Assembly: GCF_000332235.1 (NCBI RefSeq)
Contig: NZ_CM001775.1
Span: 4,016,272-4,080,271, forward strand
Source: Geminocystis herdmanii PCC 6308
Lineage (GTDB): Bacteria > Cyanobacteriota > Cyanobacteriia > Cyanobacteriales > Cyanobacteriaceae
Direction: 5' to 3'
Length of the DNA stretch: 64,000 nucleotides
Shown one piece after another: positions 1 to 9,256 of the stretch. The position numbers and the translations under genes are program-made. The notes beneath the pieces are model-generated. The model was not told the origin of the DNA. It saw nothing but the letters and a program-made list of their open reading frames with translations, and searched no databases. The stretch's first letter is position 1. Every line of letters begins with the position of its first letter.

Positions 1-44
1 GTTAAGCTAATTGAAACAAAAAAAATTGAGGTTATCTATTTATA

Positions 45-374
45 ATGAGCAAAATCGAAGAAATTAAAGCCAAAATCAGAGAAGGAAACATCGAAACTGC
101 CATGGCAATGGCAATGGCAGAAGCCATGAAGTTAGAAATAATTACCACCGTTAATGATAGTGATACCCTCTCTCACTCTCAATGTTATCGTAGTAATCTC
201 GATTTATTAAATAATGAAATAGATCACCAAATTGATGATCAAAAAAATAGTGAACAATTGGAAAATTTACATTTTCAAGAAGTAGGAAAAGCCCACGAAA
301 AAATTTTACAAAATGTTCAAAGTTTACAAAAAATGTTTACTTTGTTGCAAGATAATTTAAGTGAATTAAACTAA
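45..374 (+). CDS. small hypothetical protein, paralogue of the next gene's N-terminus
   Basis: A 109-residue soluble protein that I do not recognise. It starts MSKIEEIKAKIREGNIETAM, followed by an Ala/Met-rich helix, and ends in a helical segment (roughly residues 75-109). Its pattern (charged N-terminal helix, an 'AMKLEIITTV'-like strand, an 'LxNEIxDQ' motif, a terminal helix ending LSELN) recurs in the first ~110 residues of the following gene, so the two are probably paralogues. It lies 52 bp upstream of that gene on the same strand, and both precede two kinase genes, so a shared transcript is plausible but unproven. The repeated ATGGCA codons (residues 20-26) look like a small slippage expansion. 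Confidence 0.6.
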   Translation: MSKIEEIKAKIREGNIETAMAMAMAEAMKLEIITTVNDSDTLSHSQCYRSNLDLLNNEIDHQIDDQKNSEQLENLHFQEVGKAHEKILQNVQSLQKMFTLLQDNLSELN

Positions 375-426
375 CAATAAAATTGAGATTAATTATATAT
401 TATTTAATAATGGAGGGATCTAACTC

Positions 427-1338
427 ATGAGTAACTATGACAAAATTAAAGATTTAATCGAGAAAAAAAAATTATCTCAAGGTTTATTATTGGCGTTAAG
501 TAATAGTTTAAAAATTAAATTAGTCACTAAAACTAAAGGAAAAGAACAAGTTAATAACATTGAAACTGAAATTGATTTAGTCAAAGGATTAAATACAGAA
601 ATTAACGATAAAAGTTTACTATCTTCAAATAATTACACTCTCAATTTTCATAAAAAACAACTAGAAAATATTTATGATACTTGGGATAAAAATAGGGAAA
701 CTTTAGTTAAAATTTTTCAAATAATAAATGGTAGCTCGATCGAGCTACACCACTCCGTGAGCGAACTTAATACATTAGCATATCCATCAGATGACTTTAT
801 GGAATCTGATGATAGTTTTGAAAACGACTTTAATGATTTTGAATCAGAATCCGCCCTGGAAAATTCTCTTTTTGAGGAAAAATCTCTAACAGAAAACCCC
901 TTAAATGAAGAAGAAGATAACAGCAATGTTGATAACGAAACCTCAGAAAATTGGATAGATGACTTAAACAACGACTTAGATGACGATATAGAAGACTCTT
1001 TTCCCCAAGATGAAGAAGACGAAGAAAACTCCTCAGAGGAAAACTCCTTTGAGATGATGATAGAAGAAGAAGATATTTTTCTGTCGCAGAATGATGAAAG
1101 TGAGGCGGAATCTGTAGAAGAATCCATAGAAGAAGATGAAGACTGGGACGATTTTATGGTAGAAATGCCCGAAGAAGAAGCCGTAGTTTCCGAAGTGATA
1201 GCCAGTGATGATGAAGCAATATCCTCCGATGTGGAAATGGATGATGATTGGGAAGAATGGTTAGATGAAGATAACTTACCGTCTCATATTGATGGAGAAT
1301 ATACCCCCGATGCCATCGATTGGAGTGAAGAAAACTAA
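427..1338 (+). CDS. hypothetical protein with very acidic C-terminal region
   Basis: A 303-residue protein. Residues 1-110 resemble the whole upstream 109-residue protein; residues ~125-300 are dominated by Glu, Asp and Ser with scattered Trp (for example DDDWEEWLDEDN near the end). There is no signal peptide or membrane helix. A GGAGG-type ribosome site (tggaggg) lies just before the ATG. A perfect 18-bp palindrome sits at 731-748, exactly between the conserved domain and the acidic part. The acidic tail resembles a flexible binding or phosphorylation region, and two Ser/Thr kinase genes follow, so being a kinase substrate or adaptor is a reasonable guess, but only a guess. Confidence 0.65.
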   Translation: MSNYDKIKDLIEKKKLSQGLLLALSNSLKIKLVTKTKGKEQVNNIETEIDLVKGLNTEINDKSLLSSNNYTLNFHKKQLENIYDTWDKNRETLVKIFQIINGSSIELHHSVSELNTLAYPSDDFMESDDSFENDFNDFESESALENSLFEEKSLTENPLNEEEDNSNVDNETSENWIDDLNNDLDDDIEDSFPQDEEDEENSSEENSFEMMIEEEDIFLSQNDESEAESVEESIEEDEDWDDFMVEMPEEEAVVSEVIASDDEAISSDVEMDDDWEEWLDEDNLPSHIDGEYTPDAIDWSEEN

Positions 1339-1573
1339 AGACAACCTGAGTTTCGAGATTTTAACCCTTATTTTATCAATTTTCGGAGATGTCTAATATT
1401 ATCTCCGATGTCTTATTTTTTATTTTCACCGATAAACTTTATCTCCCAGAGAAGACATCAAGCGGTTTTTTCAGAAAAACTAAATTTTTATTCTTACCAT
1501 TGAAAAATTACGATAAACTAATAGTACGTCTTGAGATGAAAATAAAATTAACTCACGGTCGAAAGGAGAGTGA

Positions 1574-3097
1574 ATGAGCGTTATTTATTGCCTCAACCCC
1601 CACTGTGAAAACCCACAAAATGATACCAAAACTAAAAAATGTCGAAGTTGTCAGTCAGACCTGATACTTCATAAGCGCTATGTCGCCATCAAAAAAATTG
1701 GTAGAGGAGGTTTTGGCACAACATATCTCGCAGTGGACATGGCACAAAAAAATCAGTATTGTGTGGTTAAACAACTAGAATTGGCAACAGCCAATCCAGA
1801 ATCTCATCGCACGGCTTTAGATTTGTTTGCCAGAGAAGCGAAAACCCTCGCTAAACTGGATCATAAACAGATACCAAAACTTTTAGATTACTTTGAAGAA
1901 AATGAACAATTTTACCTCATTCAAGATTTTGTTTTAGGTAAAGACTTAGAAAAAGAAATCAAAAAAGGCGGTATTTATCAAGAAAGTTCGGCAAAGCAGT
2001 TTTTACGGAAAATGTTGCCTGTCTTGCAGTATATTCACTCTCAAAAAGTAATCCATAGAGATATTAAACCGGGTAACATATTACGGGAAAAGCAAACTAA
2101 TCAACTATTTTTAATTGATTTTGGTGCGGTTAAAGAACAAGCAAACACTCAATTGATGAATCAAAATCCCCAAAGTGCTTTCACTAAAATTTCCGTGGGT
2201 ACTATGGGATTTGCACCACCAGAACAGTTGGCAATGCGTCCTGTGTATTCCAGTGATATTTATGCCTTGGGTGCTACTTGTATTTATTTATTAACAGGAA
2301 AAGCTCCAAAAGATTTATGTGATAATACCACGGGGGAATTGGCGTGGGAAAAACACACGAATGTAACAACGAACTTTGCTAAAGTATTGAATAAAATGCT
2401 AGAGTTAGATGTTCGTAAACGTTTTCCGTCTGCTACTGATGTGATTAACGCTTTAGATTTAGTACCCTATGAGCAAGAATTGGCTGGGGGGATGGTTAAT
2501 TTAAGTTCTAGTAATTCTAACTCTGATGAAGAGGAAGAAGTTACGATCGCATCTTCCACCTCCCAAAACCTAGCAGATGCCATCAGAAAAAGAAAAGAAA
2601 AATTAAGCGGTAATTCCTCAACCCCAAGAGTAACACCAAGTACCTTACCTCCTACACAACCAAAAGTTCAGTTAACACCTGAATTAATTATTCAAGATTA
2701 CCGCCAAGGGCATCGTAACTTTAGTCAACAAGTACTAAGTGAGTTAGATTTACAAGGATTAAAATTAGCTGGAGCAAGTTTTTCTCAAAGTAAATTAATT
2801 GGAGTTAACTTACAAAAAGCTAACTTATACCGTACAAACTTTTATAACGCTAACCTAGCCCAAGCCAATTTATCCCAAGCGAATTTACAACGAGCAGAAT
2901 TATATCGAGCAAACTTAAAAAATGCCGATTTACAAGGTGCTGACTTAGCGGGGGCAAATCTTACCAGCGCTATTTTAAAAGATGCTAATTTAGGAGGAGC
3001 AAATTTAAAAGGTGCAAAGGTAAATGAAGAACAATTAAAAAGTGCAAAAACTAATTGGCGGACAATTCTCCCTGATGGAAAACGAAAATGGTGGTAA
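1574..3097 (+). CDS. SpkB-like Ser/Thr protein kinase with pentapeptide repeats
   Basis: A 507-residue Hanks-type kinase. The N-terminus has four cysteines (C6, C11, C23, C26) in a zinc-ribbon-like spacing. The kinase domain follows: Gly-rich loop IGRGGFG (~42-48), ATP Lys in VVKQLE (~66), catalytic HRDIKPGN (Asp ~163), DFG (~182) and an APPEQ activation-segment end. A Ser/Thr/Pro-rich linker leads to pentapeptide repeats of the A(N/D)LxxA type (~385-485). The same order of Cys motif, kinase and pentapeptide repeats is known for cyanobacterial SpkB, whose Cys motif is needed for activity. The RBS AAAGGAG lies 7 bp before the ATG. All catalytic residues are present. No membrane segment, so it is likely cytosolic. 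Confidence 0.93.
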   Translation: MSVIYCLNPHCENPQNDTKTKKCRSCQSDLILHKRYVAIKKIGRGGFGTTYLAVDMAQKNQYCVVKQLELATANPESHRTALDLFAREAKTLAKLDHKQIPKLLDYFEENEQFYLIQDFVLGKDLEKEIKKGGIYQESSAKQFLRKMLPVLQYIHSQKVIHRDIKPGNILREKQTNQLFLIDFGAVKEQANTQLMNQNPQSAFTKISVGTMGFAPPEQLAMRPVYSSDIYALGATCIYLLTGKAPKDLCDNTTGELAWEKHTNVTTNFAKVLNKMLELDVRKRFPSATDVINALDLVPYEQELAGGMVNLSSSNSNSDEEEEVTIASSTSQNLADAIRKRKEKLSGNSSTPRVTPSTLPPTQPKVQLTPELIIQDYRQGHRNFSQQVLSELDLQGLKLAGASFSQSKLIGVNLQKANLYRTNFYNANLAQANLSQANLQRAELYRANLKNADLQGADLAGANLTSAILKDANLGGANLKGAKVNEEQLKSAKTNWRTILPDGKRKWW

Positions 3098-3248
3098 TTA
3101 AATTAATGAGGAATGAGGAATAAGAAATGAGGAATGTAAAAATTTTCCCTAGTCTCCTAGTCTCCTATCTCCAGCCCTTATTTAAAATCTCACGATTCAA
3201 ATAGGATTGCTATAAAATTGTCAATCACCAATTATCAATGATTAACCT

Positions 3249-4784
3249 ATGATTATTAGTTACTGTGTAAATCCCGATTGTAGTGAACCAAAAAATCATC
3301 CTAAACTAAAAAAGTGTCATAGTTGTGGTTCTAATTTAATATTAAATAACCGCTATAGGGCTATTAAAATGCTAGGGAAAGGAGGATTTGGCGCGACATT
3401 TGTGGGAGTTGACTTAACAGTAGTAGGTGATCCTCTTTGTGTAATAAAACAGTTACGTCCTATAGCAGATGATGCCCAAGCCTTAAATACAGCTATTAGT
3501 TTATTTGAAAGGGAAGCGAAAACTTTAGGAAAAATTAATCACCCTCAAATCCCTAAATTAATGGATTATTTTGCGGATAACGATCGATTCTACCTCATAC
3601 AAGAATTAGTAAACGGTCAAAATTTACAAAGGGAAGTGAAAAGCCAAGGAGTATATGGAGAATTAGCTTTAAGAAGATTTTTAGAAGATATAACTCCCAT
3701 TCTGAAATATCTACACTCCGAAAGAGTTATTCATAGAGATATTAAACCTGCCAATATTTTACGACGCAAAAAAGATCAAAAGCTCGTATTAATTGATTTT
3801 GGAGCAGTAAAAGATCAAGTTAACACCCAATTAGCCAAAACTATGGGGCAAACGGCTTTAACCAAGTTTTCTGTGGGTACAATGGGTTATGCACCCCCCG
3901 AACAATTGGCAATGCGTCCGATATACTCCAGTGATATTTTTGCTTTAGGGGCAACTTGTGTTTATTTAATCACGGGTAAATCACCGAAAAATTTTGCGAT
4001 CGATCCCGATACAGGAAAATTACTTTGGCACGAAAACACGAATATTAGTGGTGCATTAAGCAAAGTCATCGATAAAATGTTAGCTCACGATACCAAAGAG
4101 CGCTATAAAACAGTAGATGAATTAATAGAAGCCCTTAACCTGCAACCCTTTCAACAAAGTTTAAGCCAAAATATTAACAATACTCCTTCTGGTATTCAAT
4201 CCAAACACATTTCAGCAGAGGATTTCACCATGGCAGATGCCACCAACAGTCAATTAAGTAATACCCTATCCGCCACAGAAAGACTAGAAAAAGCCATTCA
4301 AGAAAGACGTAAAAGTGGTAACAAACAGAATAAATTGACATCCATAAAATGGAATCAAGATACATTTTTAACAGCCGTGAATAACGGTAAAAAAGATTTT
4401 AGTGATCAAAATTTACAAGGATTAAATTTAGAAGGCGGAAAGTTAAATAAATGTATTTTTAGATATGCCCAACTACAAGGAGTTATTTTCACCGAAGCCA
4501 GTTTATCTCAAGCTAATTTCTACGGTGCAGATTTAAGTAATACTAATTTTAGTAATGCTAATTTAATGCAAACTTATTTCTCCAAAACAAATTTAGAAAA
4601 CTCAGATTTTAGAGGTGCAAATTTAGTCGGTGCCGATTTCACCAATGCAAATTTAATTAATGCCAATTTTTGTGGTGCTAATCTCAAAAATGCTAAAGTA
4701 AATCAACAACAATTAAAATCGGCAAAGGTTAACTGGAGTACTGTTTTTCCTGATGGTAGTCGTCATTGGTGGAAGGTATTTTAA
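3249..4784 (+). CDS. SpkB-like Ser/Thr protein kinase, tandem paralogue
   Basis: A 511-residue kinase with the same architecture as the preceding gene: cysteines at 6, 11, 23 and 26, Gly loop LGKGGFG, Lys ~67, HRDIKPAN (Asp ~164), DFGAVKD, and C-terminal pentapeptide repeats ending in a shared 'LKSAKVNWSTVFPDGS' tail. The two are clearly tandem duplicates that have diverged considerably; both keep every catalytic residue, which suggests two active kinases with different targets. The 151-bp gap carries ATGAGGA-type and CTCCTAGT-type short repeats, so separate promoters are possible. Confidence 0.93.
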   Translation: MIISYCVNPDCSEPKNHPKLKKCHSCGSNLILNNRYRAIKMLGKGGFGATFVGVDLTVVGDPLCVIKQLRPIADDAQALNTAISLFEREAKTLGKINHPQIPKLMDYFADNDRFYLIQELVNGQNLQREVKSQGVYGELALRRFLEDITPILKYLHSERVIHRDIKPANILRRKKDQKLVLIDFGAVKDQVNTQLAKTMGQTALTKFSVGTMGYAPPEQLAMRPIYSSDIFALGATCVYLITGKSPKNFAIDPDTGKLLWHENTNISGALSKVIDKMLAHDTKERYKTVDELIEALNLQPFQQSLSQNINNTPSGIQSKHISAEDFTMADATNSQLSNTLSATERLEKAIQERRKSGNKQNKLTSIKWNQDTFLTAVNNGKKDFSDQNLQGLNLEGGKLNKCIFRYAQLQGVIFTEASLSQANFYGADLSNTNFSNANLMQTYFSKTNLENSDFRGANLVGADFTNANLINANFCGANLKNAKVNQQQLKSAKVNWSTVFPDGSRHWWKVF

Positions 4785-4826
4785 CATATTTGTAGAGACA
4801 TAAAATTTTACGTCTCAACGGGAATT

Positions 4827-6056
4827 TTATGTATGATCGAAGTCTATTTGATTAATTTCCGTGGCAACTTTGATGCCAGATTCTAAAGCACCTTGTAACC
4901 ATCCCCTTGTTTTAGAAGTATGATCACCAGCAAAATATATTTGTCCTTCTGTACGACTCAATTCATCAAACAATTCACTTTCTTGAGTTTTGGTGGGATA
5001 TGCCCAACCACCTTTTGCCCAAGAATCATTCGTCCACGAATAATATTCTGAGGTTACAGGGTTATTCGGTACTTCGGGAAAAAGATTTTTCCATTGGTTT
5101 AATAAAGTCTTTAATCTTTCTTCCTCATTGAGTTTATCCATAGATAAAGCTAATTCAGCTTTGAGATAAGAATGTAAAATCCCTGTTTTGCCCGATGTAT
5201 CCCAAGTCGGTTGCCATAATTCTTCAGGGCTATCTAAAAATATACCCCAACCATTTAAACCTTGTTTAACCCAAAATTTTTCAGGAAACTCCACAAACAT
5301 TCTACTAGCAGGACGATAATCATATCCACCATTTGATGCTTTTTGTTTTGGTTTAGACAAAGGTGGTTGAAACTCTATCTTATCCAAAACCGTTAAAGGT
5401 ACAGTACAAATCAAAAAATCACCTTCATATTGCTTCCCCGATTGAGAGAAAACTCGAACTTTCTTGTTATTTTGTTCAATACGAGTAACCGCTTCCCCCA
5501 GATTAATTCTATTTCCCAAAGCCTTAGCAAAAGCCTGTGGTAACAAATCTGTACCATAACGAATCTTACTCCATTGTCCCATTTCTCCCGAATCACCAGA
5601 ATTGGGTAAAATCGACATCAAATCTTTACTAGATAATAATTTTGCCCTTTGATTTTTGATCGCCATATACAATCCCTCATCGGGGAAAAAAGGACTTATT
5701 TCTAAACCAAAATGCTTAATATAACTCAAGGTTAAGTAATGATCAGGTTGGATTCTAGCCGCCCCAGCTTCCACAATATTTCCCTCACTAAAACCATTTC
5801 TTAATGTTAAAACTCTCCCCCCCACTCGCTCACGAGCTTCTAAGACTGTAACTTCATGCCCTGCCATAGCTAATTCATAAGCGGCAACCAACCCCGACAA
5901 CCCTGCACCTACAACAATAACTTTAAGAGGAAATTCACCTTTCTTTTCTAAATTACTAGGGATATGTGTTGTTTGAGTGTTTCCTTGAATACAGACTGTA
6001 GTTGCTATTAAGGTTATCGCACCACGAATCAAAAATTTACGGCGATTAATTTTCAT
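4827..6056 (-). CDS. FAD-dependent amine/L-amino-acid oxidase, Tat-exported
   Basis: A 409-residue flavoprotein. The N-terminus [20 protein letters not shown] is a twin-arginine signal, so the folded, FAD-loaded enzyme is probably exported to the periplasm. The dinucleotide-binding motif [19 protein letters not shown] (~49-67) with a downstream acidic residue ([11 protein letters not shown]) and the C-terminal YFAGDHTS...[10 protein letters not shown] block are hallmarks of the monoamine oxidase / L-amino-acid oxidase family. The expected reaction is oxidative deamination of an amine or amino acid with release of H2O2; the substrate cannot be told from sequence. It is convergent with the kinase gene and stands alone. 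Confidence 0.9.
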   Translation of the reverse strand: MKINRRKFLIRGAITLIATTVCIQGNTQTTHIPSNLEKKGEFPLKVIVVGAGLSGLVAAYELAMAGHEVTVLEARERVGGRVLTLRNGFSEGNIVEAGAARIQPDHYLTLSYIKHFGLEISPFFPDEGLYMAIKNQRAKLLSSKDLMSILPNSGDSGEMGQWSKIRYGTDLLPQAFAKALGNRINLGEAVTRIEQNNKKVRVFSQSGKQYEGDFLICTVPLTVLDKIEFQPPLSKPKQKASNGGYDYRPASRMFVEFPEKFWVKQGLNGWGIFLDSPEELWQPTWDTSGKTGILHSYLKAELALSMDKLNEEERLKTLLNQWKNLFPEVPNNPVTSEYYSWTNDSWAKGGWAYPTKTQESELFDELSRTEGQIYFAGDHTSKTRGWLQGALESGIKVATEINQIDFDHT

Positions 6057-6147
6057 TATGGATACCTAAGTTTAATATTGAGAATAGAATATCATTATGA
6101 TTGTGTTGTTCAGGTTGATTTCTATAAGTTATTTTCTATTAATTTGC

Positions 6148-6172
6148 CATAACTACTGTAAAAGAGTCAATT
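6148..6172. repeat. 25-bp dispersed motif, copy 1
   Basis: The 25 bases starting CATAACTACTGTA and ending GAGTCAATT recur almost identically at 27777-27801 (two mismatches), with a shorter match (ATAACTACTGTAGAA) at 37139. The copies lie next to gene ends. Function unknown. Confidence 0.5.
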
Positions 6173-6254
6173 GAAAAAATTTTTGTCTATTGTGCATAAA
6201 TTCTATTTTTCGCACGGATATATCTATAGACAACAATTTCAAATCATCAAAACT

Positions 6255-6575
6255 ATGGAAAACACCGAAAGTTACATTCCTTCAGTAGTACAGGTAATTA
6301 GTTCGTGGTTGGTTTTTTTATTTCTCAATTACAGATTAGCGGTATATGGTAAAGAGCAAAGAGGACAAAAAATGTGGTTATCTCTGCTTGTGGGGTTGGG
6401 AATAGGTTTTTTTCCTCAGTTTGTTTACAATATCTGGGGCGTTAATTTTAAAACTCCCCTGAAAAAATGGAAGGCTAACTTGGCATTTTCGATCGCATTT
6501 ATCCTCAGTTTAATGTTTTCTGCGGCTAGTTTTGATTTGATTTTTTCGTATTACTTCTCGTGGTGGAACTTGTGA
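6255..6575 (+). CDS. small membrane protein, unrecognised
   Basis: A 106-residue protein from the ATG at 6255; an in-frame TTG at 6171 would add 28 residues, but the ATG gives a more ordinary start just before the first hydrophobic stretch. Three probable membrane segments: VVQVISSWLVFLFLNY, WLSLLVGLGIGFFPQFVY and LAFSIAFILSLMFSAASFDL, ending FSYYFSWWNL. The second helix contains GLGIGFFP. I do not recognise the family. It stands divergent from the oxidase gene. Confidence 0.55.
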   Translation: MENTESYIPSVVQVISSWLVFLFLNYRLAVYGKEQRGQKMWLSLLVGLGIGFFPQFVYNIWGVNFKTPLKKWKANLAFSIAFILSLMFSAASFDLIFSYYFSWWNL

Positions 6576-6641
6576 TATATCCTAAACCGCCAAGAAATAA
6601 ATGATCCTGTTGGCAAATAAAACTTAAAAATTCTGAAACCC

Positions 6642-6817
6642 TCATCCCTCTTCTATTTTTAGGACAAAATCAGGATCATCTACTTTTGTAATTACCTTTC
6701 TCTGTTGCTGATTTTTTCTGTCTAAATAAGCGTGTAAAGCAGATGAATCATTTGTATGTGCTAAAAAGTATTTTTTTACGTCTCATCGGACATGGTAGTA
6801 TAACGAATATCAGACAT
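6642..6817 (-). pseudogene. frameshifted DUF6887-like antitoxin-type gene
   Basis: Read on the minus strand from an ATG with a good RBS (GGGGAGGTG, 7 bp upstream), the frame starts MSDIRYTTMSDE and hits a stop. One frame over it continues with KKYFLAHTNDSSALHAYLDR and a C-terminus ending DPDFVLKIEEG before TGA. The two halves join into one ~57-residue protein resembling the small cyanobacterial DUF6887-like family (compare 45374-45580, 'LRDYLLKHREDQQAFYAYMD'). The break falls at the run of seven A beside GATGAGACGT, a likely slippage site. It is divergent from the GIY-YIG gene. Confidence 0.6.
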
Positions 6818-6851
6818 TAAAGCACCTCCCCAATAGAGTGATTTAAAAACA

Positions 6852-8939
6852 ATGAAAGCCGATAATTTTATTTTTGAATTGGAAAAGACTTCTTTTAAAA
6901 CCAAACAAAATTTACCCAAATATCCGGGCATTTATTATGTAGTTGATGACAATAACCAAGATATTCTTTACATTGGGCAATCAGTTAATATTAACAGTCG
7001 TTGGCTTGGTAGAGGGCATCATAGAGATCATCAATTAATTACCATTATGCGTAATCGAAAAACCACGTTAACTATTTATTCTGAATATGTAAAAATAGAA
7101 TTTCTTGACATTATAGAACAGAAAAGAATTAATGAATATAGTCCTCTTTTAAATGAAAGTCCAGTAAAAAGGAGGAATATTTCACCTTCTGAAGAATTAT
7201 TGATAGAGTCATTAAAAATTTTACAAGAAAATGTGCTTATATTAGGTATAGAAAAACCTAGAAAAGATATTGCTCATACCCTAGATTCTTTTGATAAAAA
7301 ATATAATTTAGTACAATCATCTATTGTTGATTTATCAACTATTCATCTTCTTATTTTTTCTGATGATTATAATAATTTTTTTCCGATGAGAAAACATTTA
7401 TTAAAATTTTTACTAAAAAGAAATAAACAATCAAAATATAGTAAACAATGGTCAAGAATTAATCATGGAGAGCGGACCATTTGTCATCGTTTAATTTCTA
7501 ACGGATATGTTTTTCAATTGACAGAATGGTGGTATTGGAAAGATGCTATTAATAACGAATTAACTTATGAAGATTTTTATAAACAAATTACTACTATTGA
7601 GGTTAATTTAGCTGGAATTAATTTTAAAGCACTAAATGAAAATAGTTTTTATTTAATTACTCCAAATGATAAAAAAATAACTCCTATTTATTATTTATTA
7701 ACTAGATTAAAACCTTATGAACTAAATATAATTAATATAACAAATTTTCAATCTGAACAAAAATCTTTAAAACATTCATTTGAGACAAAAGTAAAAAAAG
7801 AAATTGAACGAGAAATAACAAGAGTATTAACTAGAATTAATACTTTAACAAGTCTTTTTTCTCAGTTGCGTAGTCTAATTATTGGTGAGTATTTTATTGG
7901 TGAAACTAAGTACATTGTTATTGCAGTTAATAATAATGATTATAGTATTTTTTATACTTCAATGAGTAAAGGTAAAGGAGGTTGGTTTAAAGATTGTATT
8001 TCTTATAACTTTGAGGGAAAAGAATATGTAAAAAACATAACCAAATATCAAGTAGAAAATTATGTGATTGAATTTGTCGAGTTTTTCCAGATTATAAATT
8101 ACATGACATTAAACAATAGATTAAAACAGATTAAAATTACATCACTTTTTGGAGCAGAAATTAAAGCATTAAATTCTATAGATTTTCTTGATCAATTACT
8201 TAAAGATGCGTCTGCAAATTTAATCAAAACTGATGATAATTTTTGGTTTACAAGAGAAAAAATTATTGAACAAGGAAGTTATATTTTATATCTCAAAAAT
8301 AAATTAAAACCGTTAGAAAATGATAACATAAAAATTCATGCTTTAATTCAGTCTAATCCTGTTAATATTGTCGTTAATGATACATTTAGTGACATAGATT
8401 CATTGCTTAGAAGTAGAGAAAAAATGACAGAAATAAACACGACTAATTTAATCCGTAAATCAGGTTTTATTCGTCAATCTGGCAATAGAAAATATCTACC
8501 TTTCCTTGTAGCAAGTTTTATCTTTAAAGGTGAGCGTGCTTCTAATTATGCAGTCAATATGGTAACTCAAGAAAAACAAGTGAAATTTGCGAATAATAAT
8601 TACTGTAGCATAGTTTATCAGGTTGCTTCTGGAGATGAAAAATTATGGCTATTATTAGGAGATGAGTTAAAAGATTTTGTGAAATTAGGAATCTTAGAAA
8701 ACATTAAAGACAAAGAATGTTATACAGATAAACTTTATGTTAGTACTCGACGTTATGTACATTCTGCTCGATTAACAATTAAAATAAAAAGTATCAACTA
8801 TTCTGGTAGTCTTCCTTTTGGATTTTCAGAAAAGTACCCATTTTATCAAACAGCAATAACTGAAATAGAGCAAAGAATAAAATCTTTAAATATACCAACT
8901 TTAAGCTGTTCTTTTACCCCAGAAAATGTTAAAAGTTGA
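6852..8939 (+). CDS. GIY-YIG domain protein with long unrecognised C-terminal region
   Basis: A 695-residue protein. Residues ~20-105 form a GIY-YIG nuclease domain: GIYYV (26-30), YIGQS (40-44), the following Arg in NSRW (~50), and a Glu in the EFLDIIEQKRI helix, so the catalytic set looks complete. The remaining ~590 residues match nothing I know; they are Lys/Asn/Ile-rich with a C-terminal part rich in beta-type segments. No transmembrane helix. The gene is strikingly AT-rich and I find no CGATCG site in its 2.1 kb, unlike most surrounding genes, which suggests recent acquisition. GIY-YIG domains are found in homing, restriction and repair nucleases; a defence role is possible but not shown. 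Confidence 0.75.
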   Translation: MKADNFIFELEKTSFKTKQNLPKYPGIYYVVDDNNQDILYIGQSVNINSRWLGRGHHRDHQLITIMRNRKTTLTIYSEYVKIEFLDIIEQKRINEYSPLLNESPVKRRNISPSEELLIESLKILQENVLILGIEKPRKDIAHTLDSFDKKYNLVQSSIVDLSTIHLLIFSDDYNNFFPMRKHLLKFLLKRNKQSKYSKQWSRINHGERTICHRLISNGYVFQLTEWWYWKDAINNELTYEDFYKQITTIEVNLAGINFKALNENSFYLITPNDKKITPIYYLLTRLKPYELNIINITNFQSEQKSLKHSFETKVKKEIEREITRVLTRINTLTSLFSQLRSLIIGEYFIGETKYIVIAVNNNDYSIFYTSMSKGKGGWFKDCISYNFEGKEYVKNITKYQVENYVIEFVEFFQIINYMTLNNRLKQIKITSLFGAEIKALNSIDFLDQLLKDASANLIKTDDNFWFTREKIIEQGSYILYLKNKLKPLENDNIKIHALIQSNPVNIVVNDTFSDIDSLLRSREKMTEINTTNLIRKSGFIRQSGNRKYLPFLVASFIFKGERASNYAVNMVTQEKQVKFANNNYCSIVYQVASGDEKLWLLLGDELKDFVKLGILENIKDKECYTDKLYVSTRRYVHSARLTIKIKSINYSGSLPFGFSEKYPFYQTAITEIEQRIKSLNIPTLSCSFTPENVKS

Positions 8940-9256
8940 TTAATTCTCATAACAACAATAGTTTTTAAATCTAACTTTTATATTAAAGCTACTTGTAAAC
9001 TTTTTGGTTGTGGAATTTTGATGATCCGTGAGAGTATGCAGACATTGTTTTGTGCGATCGAACCCTTGCCATTTGGCATGATATTTAACATAGAATCATT
9101 ATTGGAAATGTCTAATAGACTTCGACCATATTTGGTTTAAGAAGGGTTAAAACCCTTACTACAAACTAATAAAAAAAGAAGAAACTTCGATAACGGTTGA
9201 TAGTGAATAGTAAATAGTGCATAATTTAGGTTAACAGTTACTAATTCCTACTTATT
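8940..9256. other. intergenic stretch, no gene seen
   Basis: No convincing reading frame on either strand. It contains one CGATCG-containing site and the inverted-repeat motif described at 9139-9166. Confidence 0.5.
9139..9166. repeat. GGGTTAAAACCC inverted-repeat motif, copy 1
   Basis: Contains AAGGGTTAAAACCCTTACTA followed by CAAAC. The AAGGGTTTTAACCCTT-type core is self-complementary. Near-identical copies are at 22575-22602 and 26309-26335. Confidence 0.75.

Noticed and set aside
717-1127. 136-codon minus-strand frame, Ser-rich
   Set aside because: Mirror image of the Glu/Asp-rich coding region (GAA/GAT read as TTC/ATC/TCT).
1389-1577. 62-codon frame ending at the start of the first kinase gene
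   Set aside because: No RBS, no recognisable composition, and it overlaps the kinase ATG; the stretch more likely contains the kinase's 5' leader.
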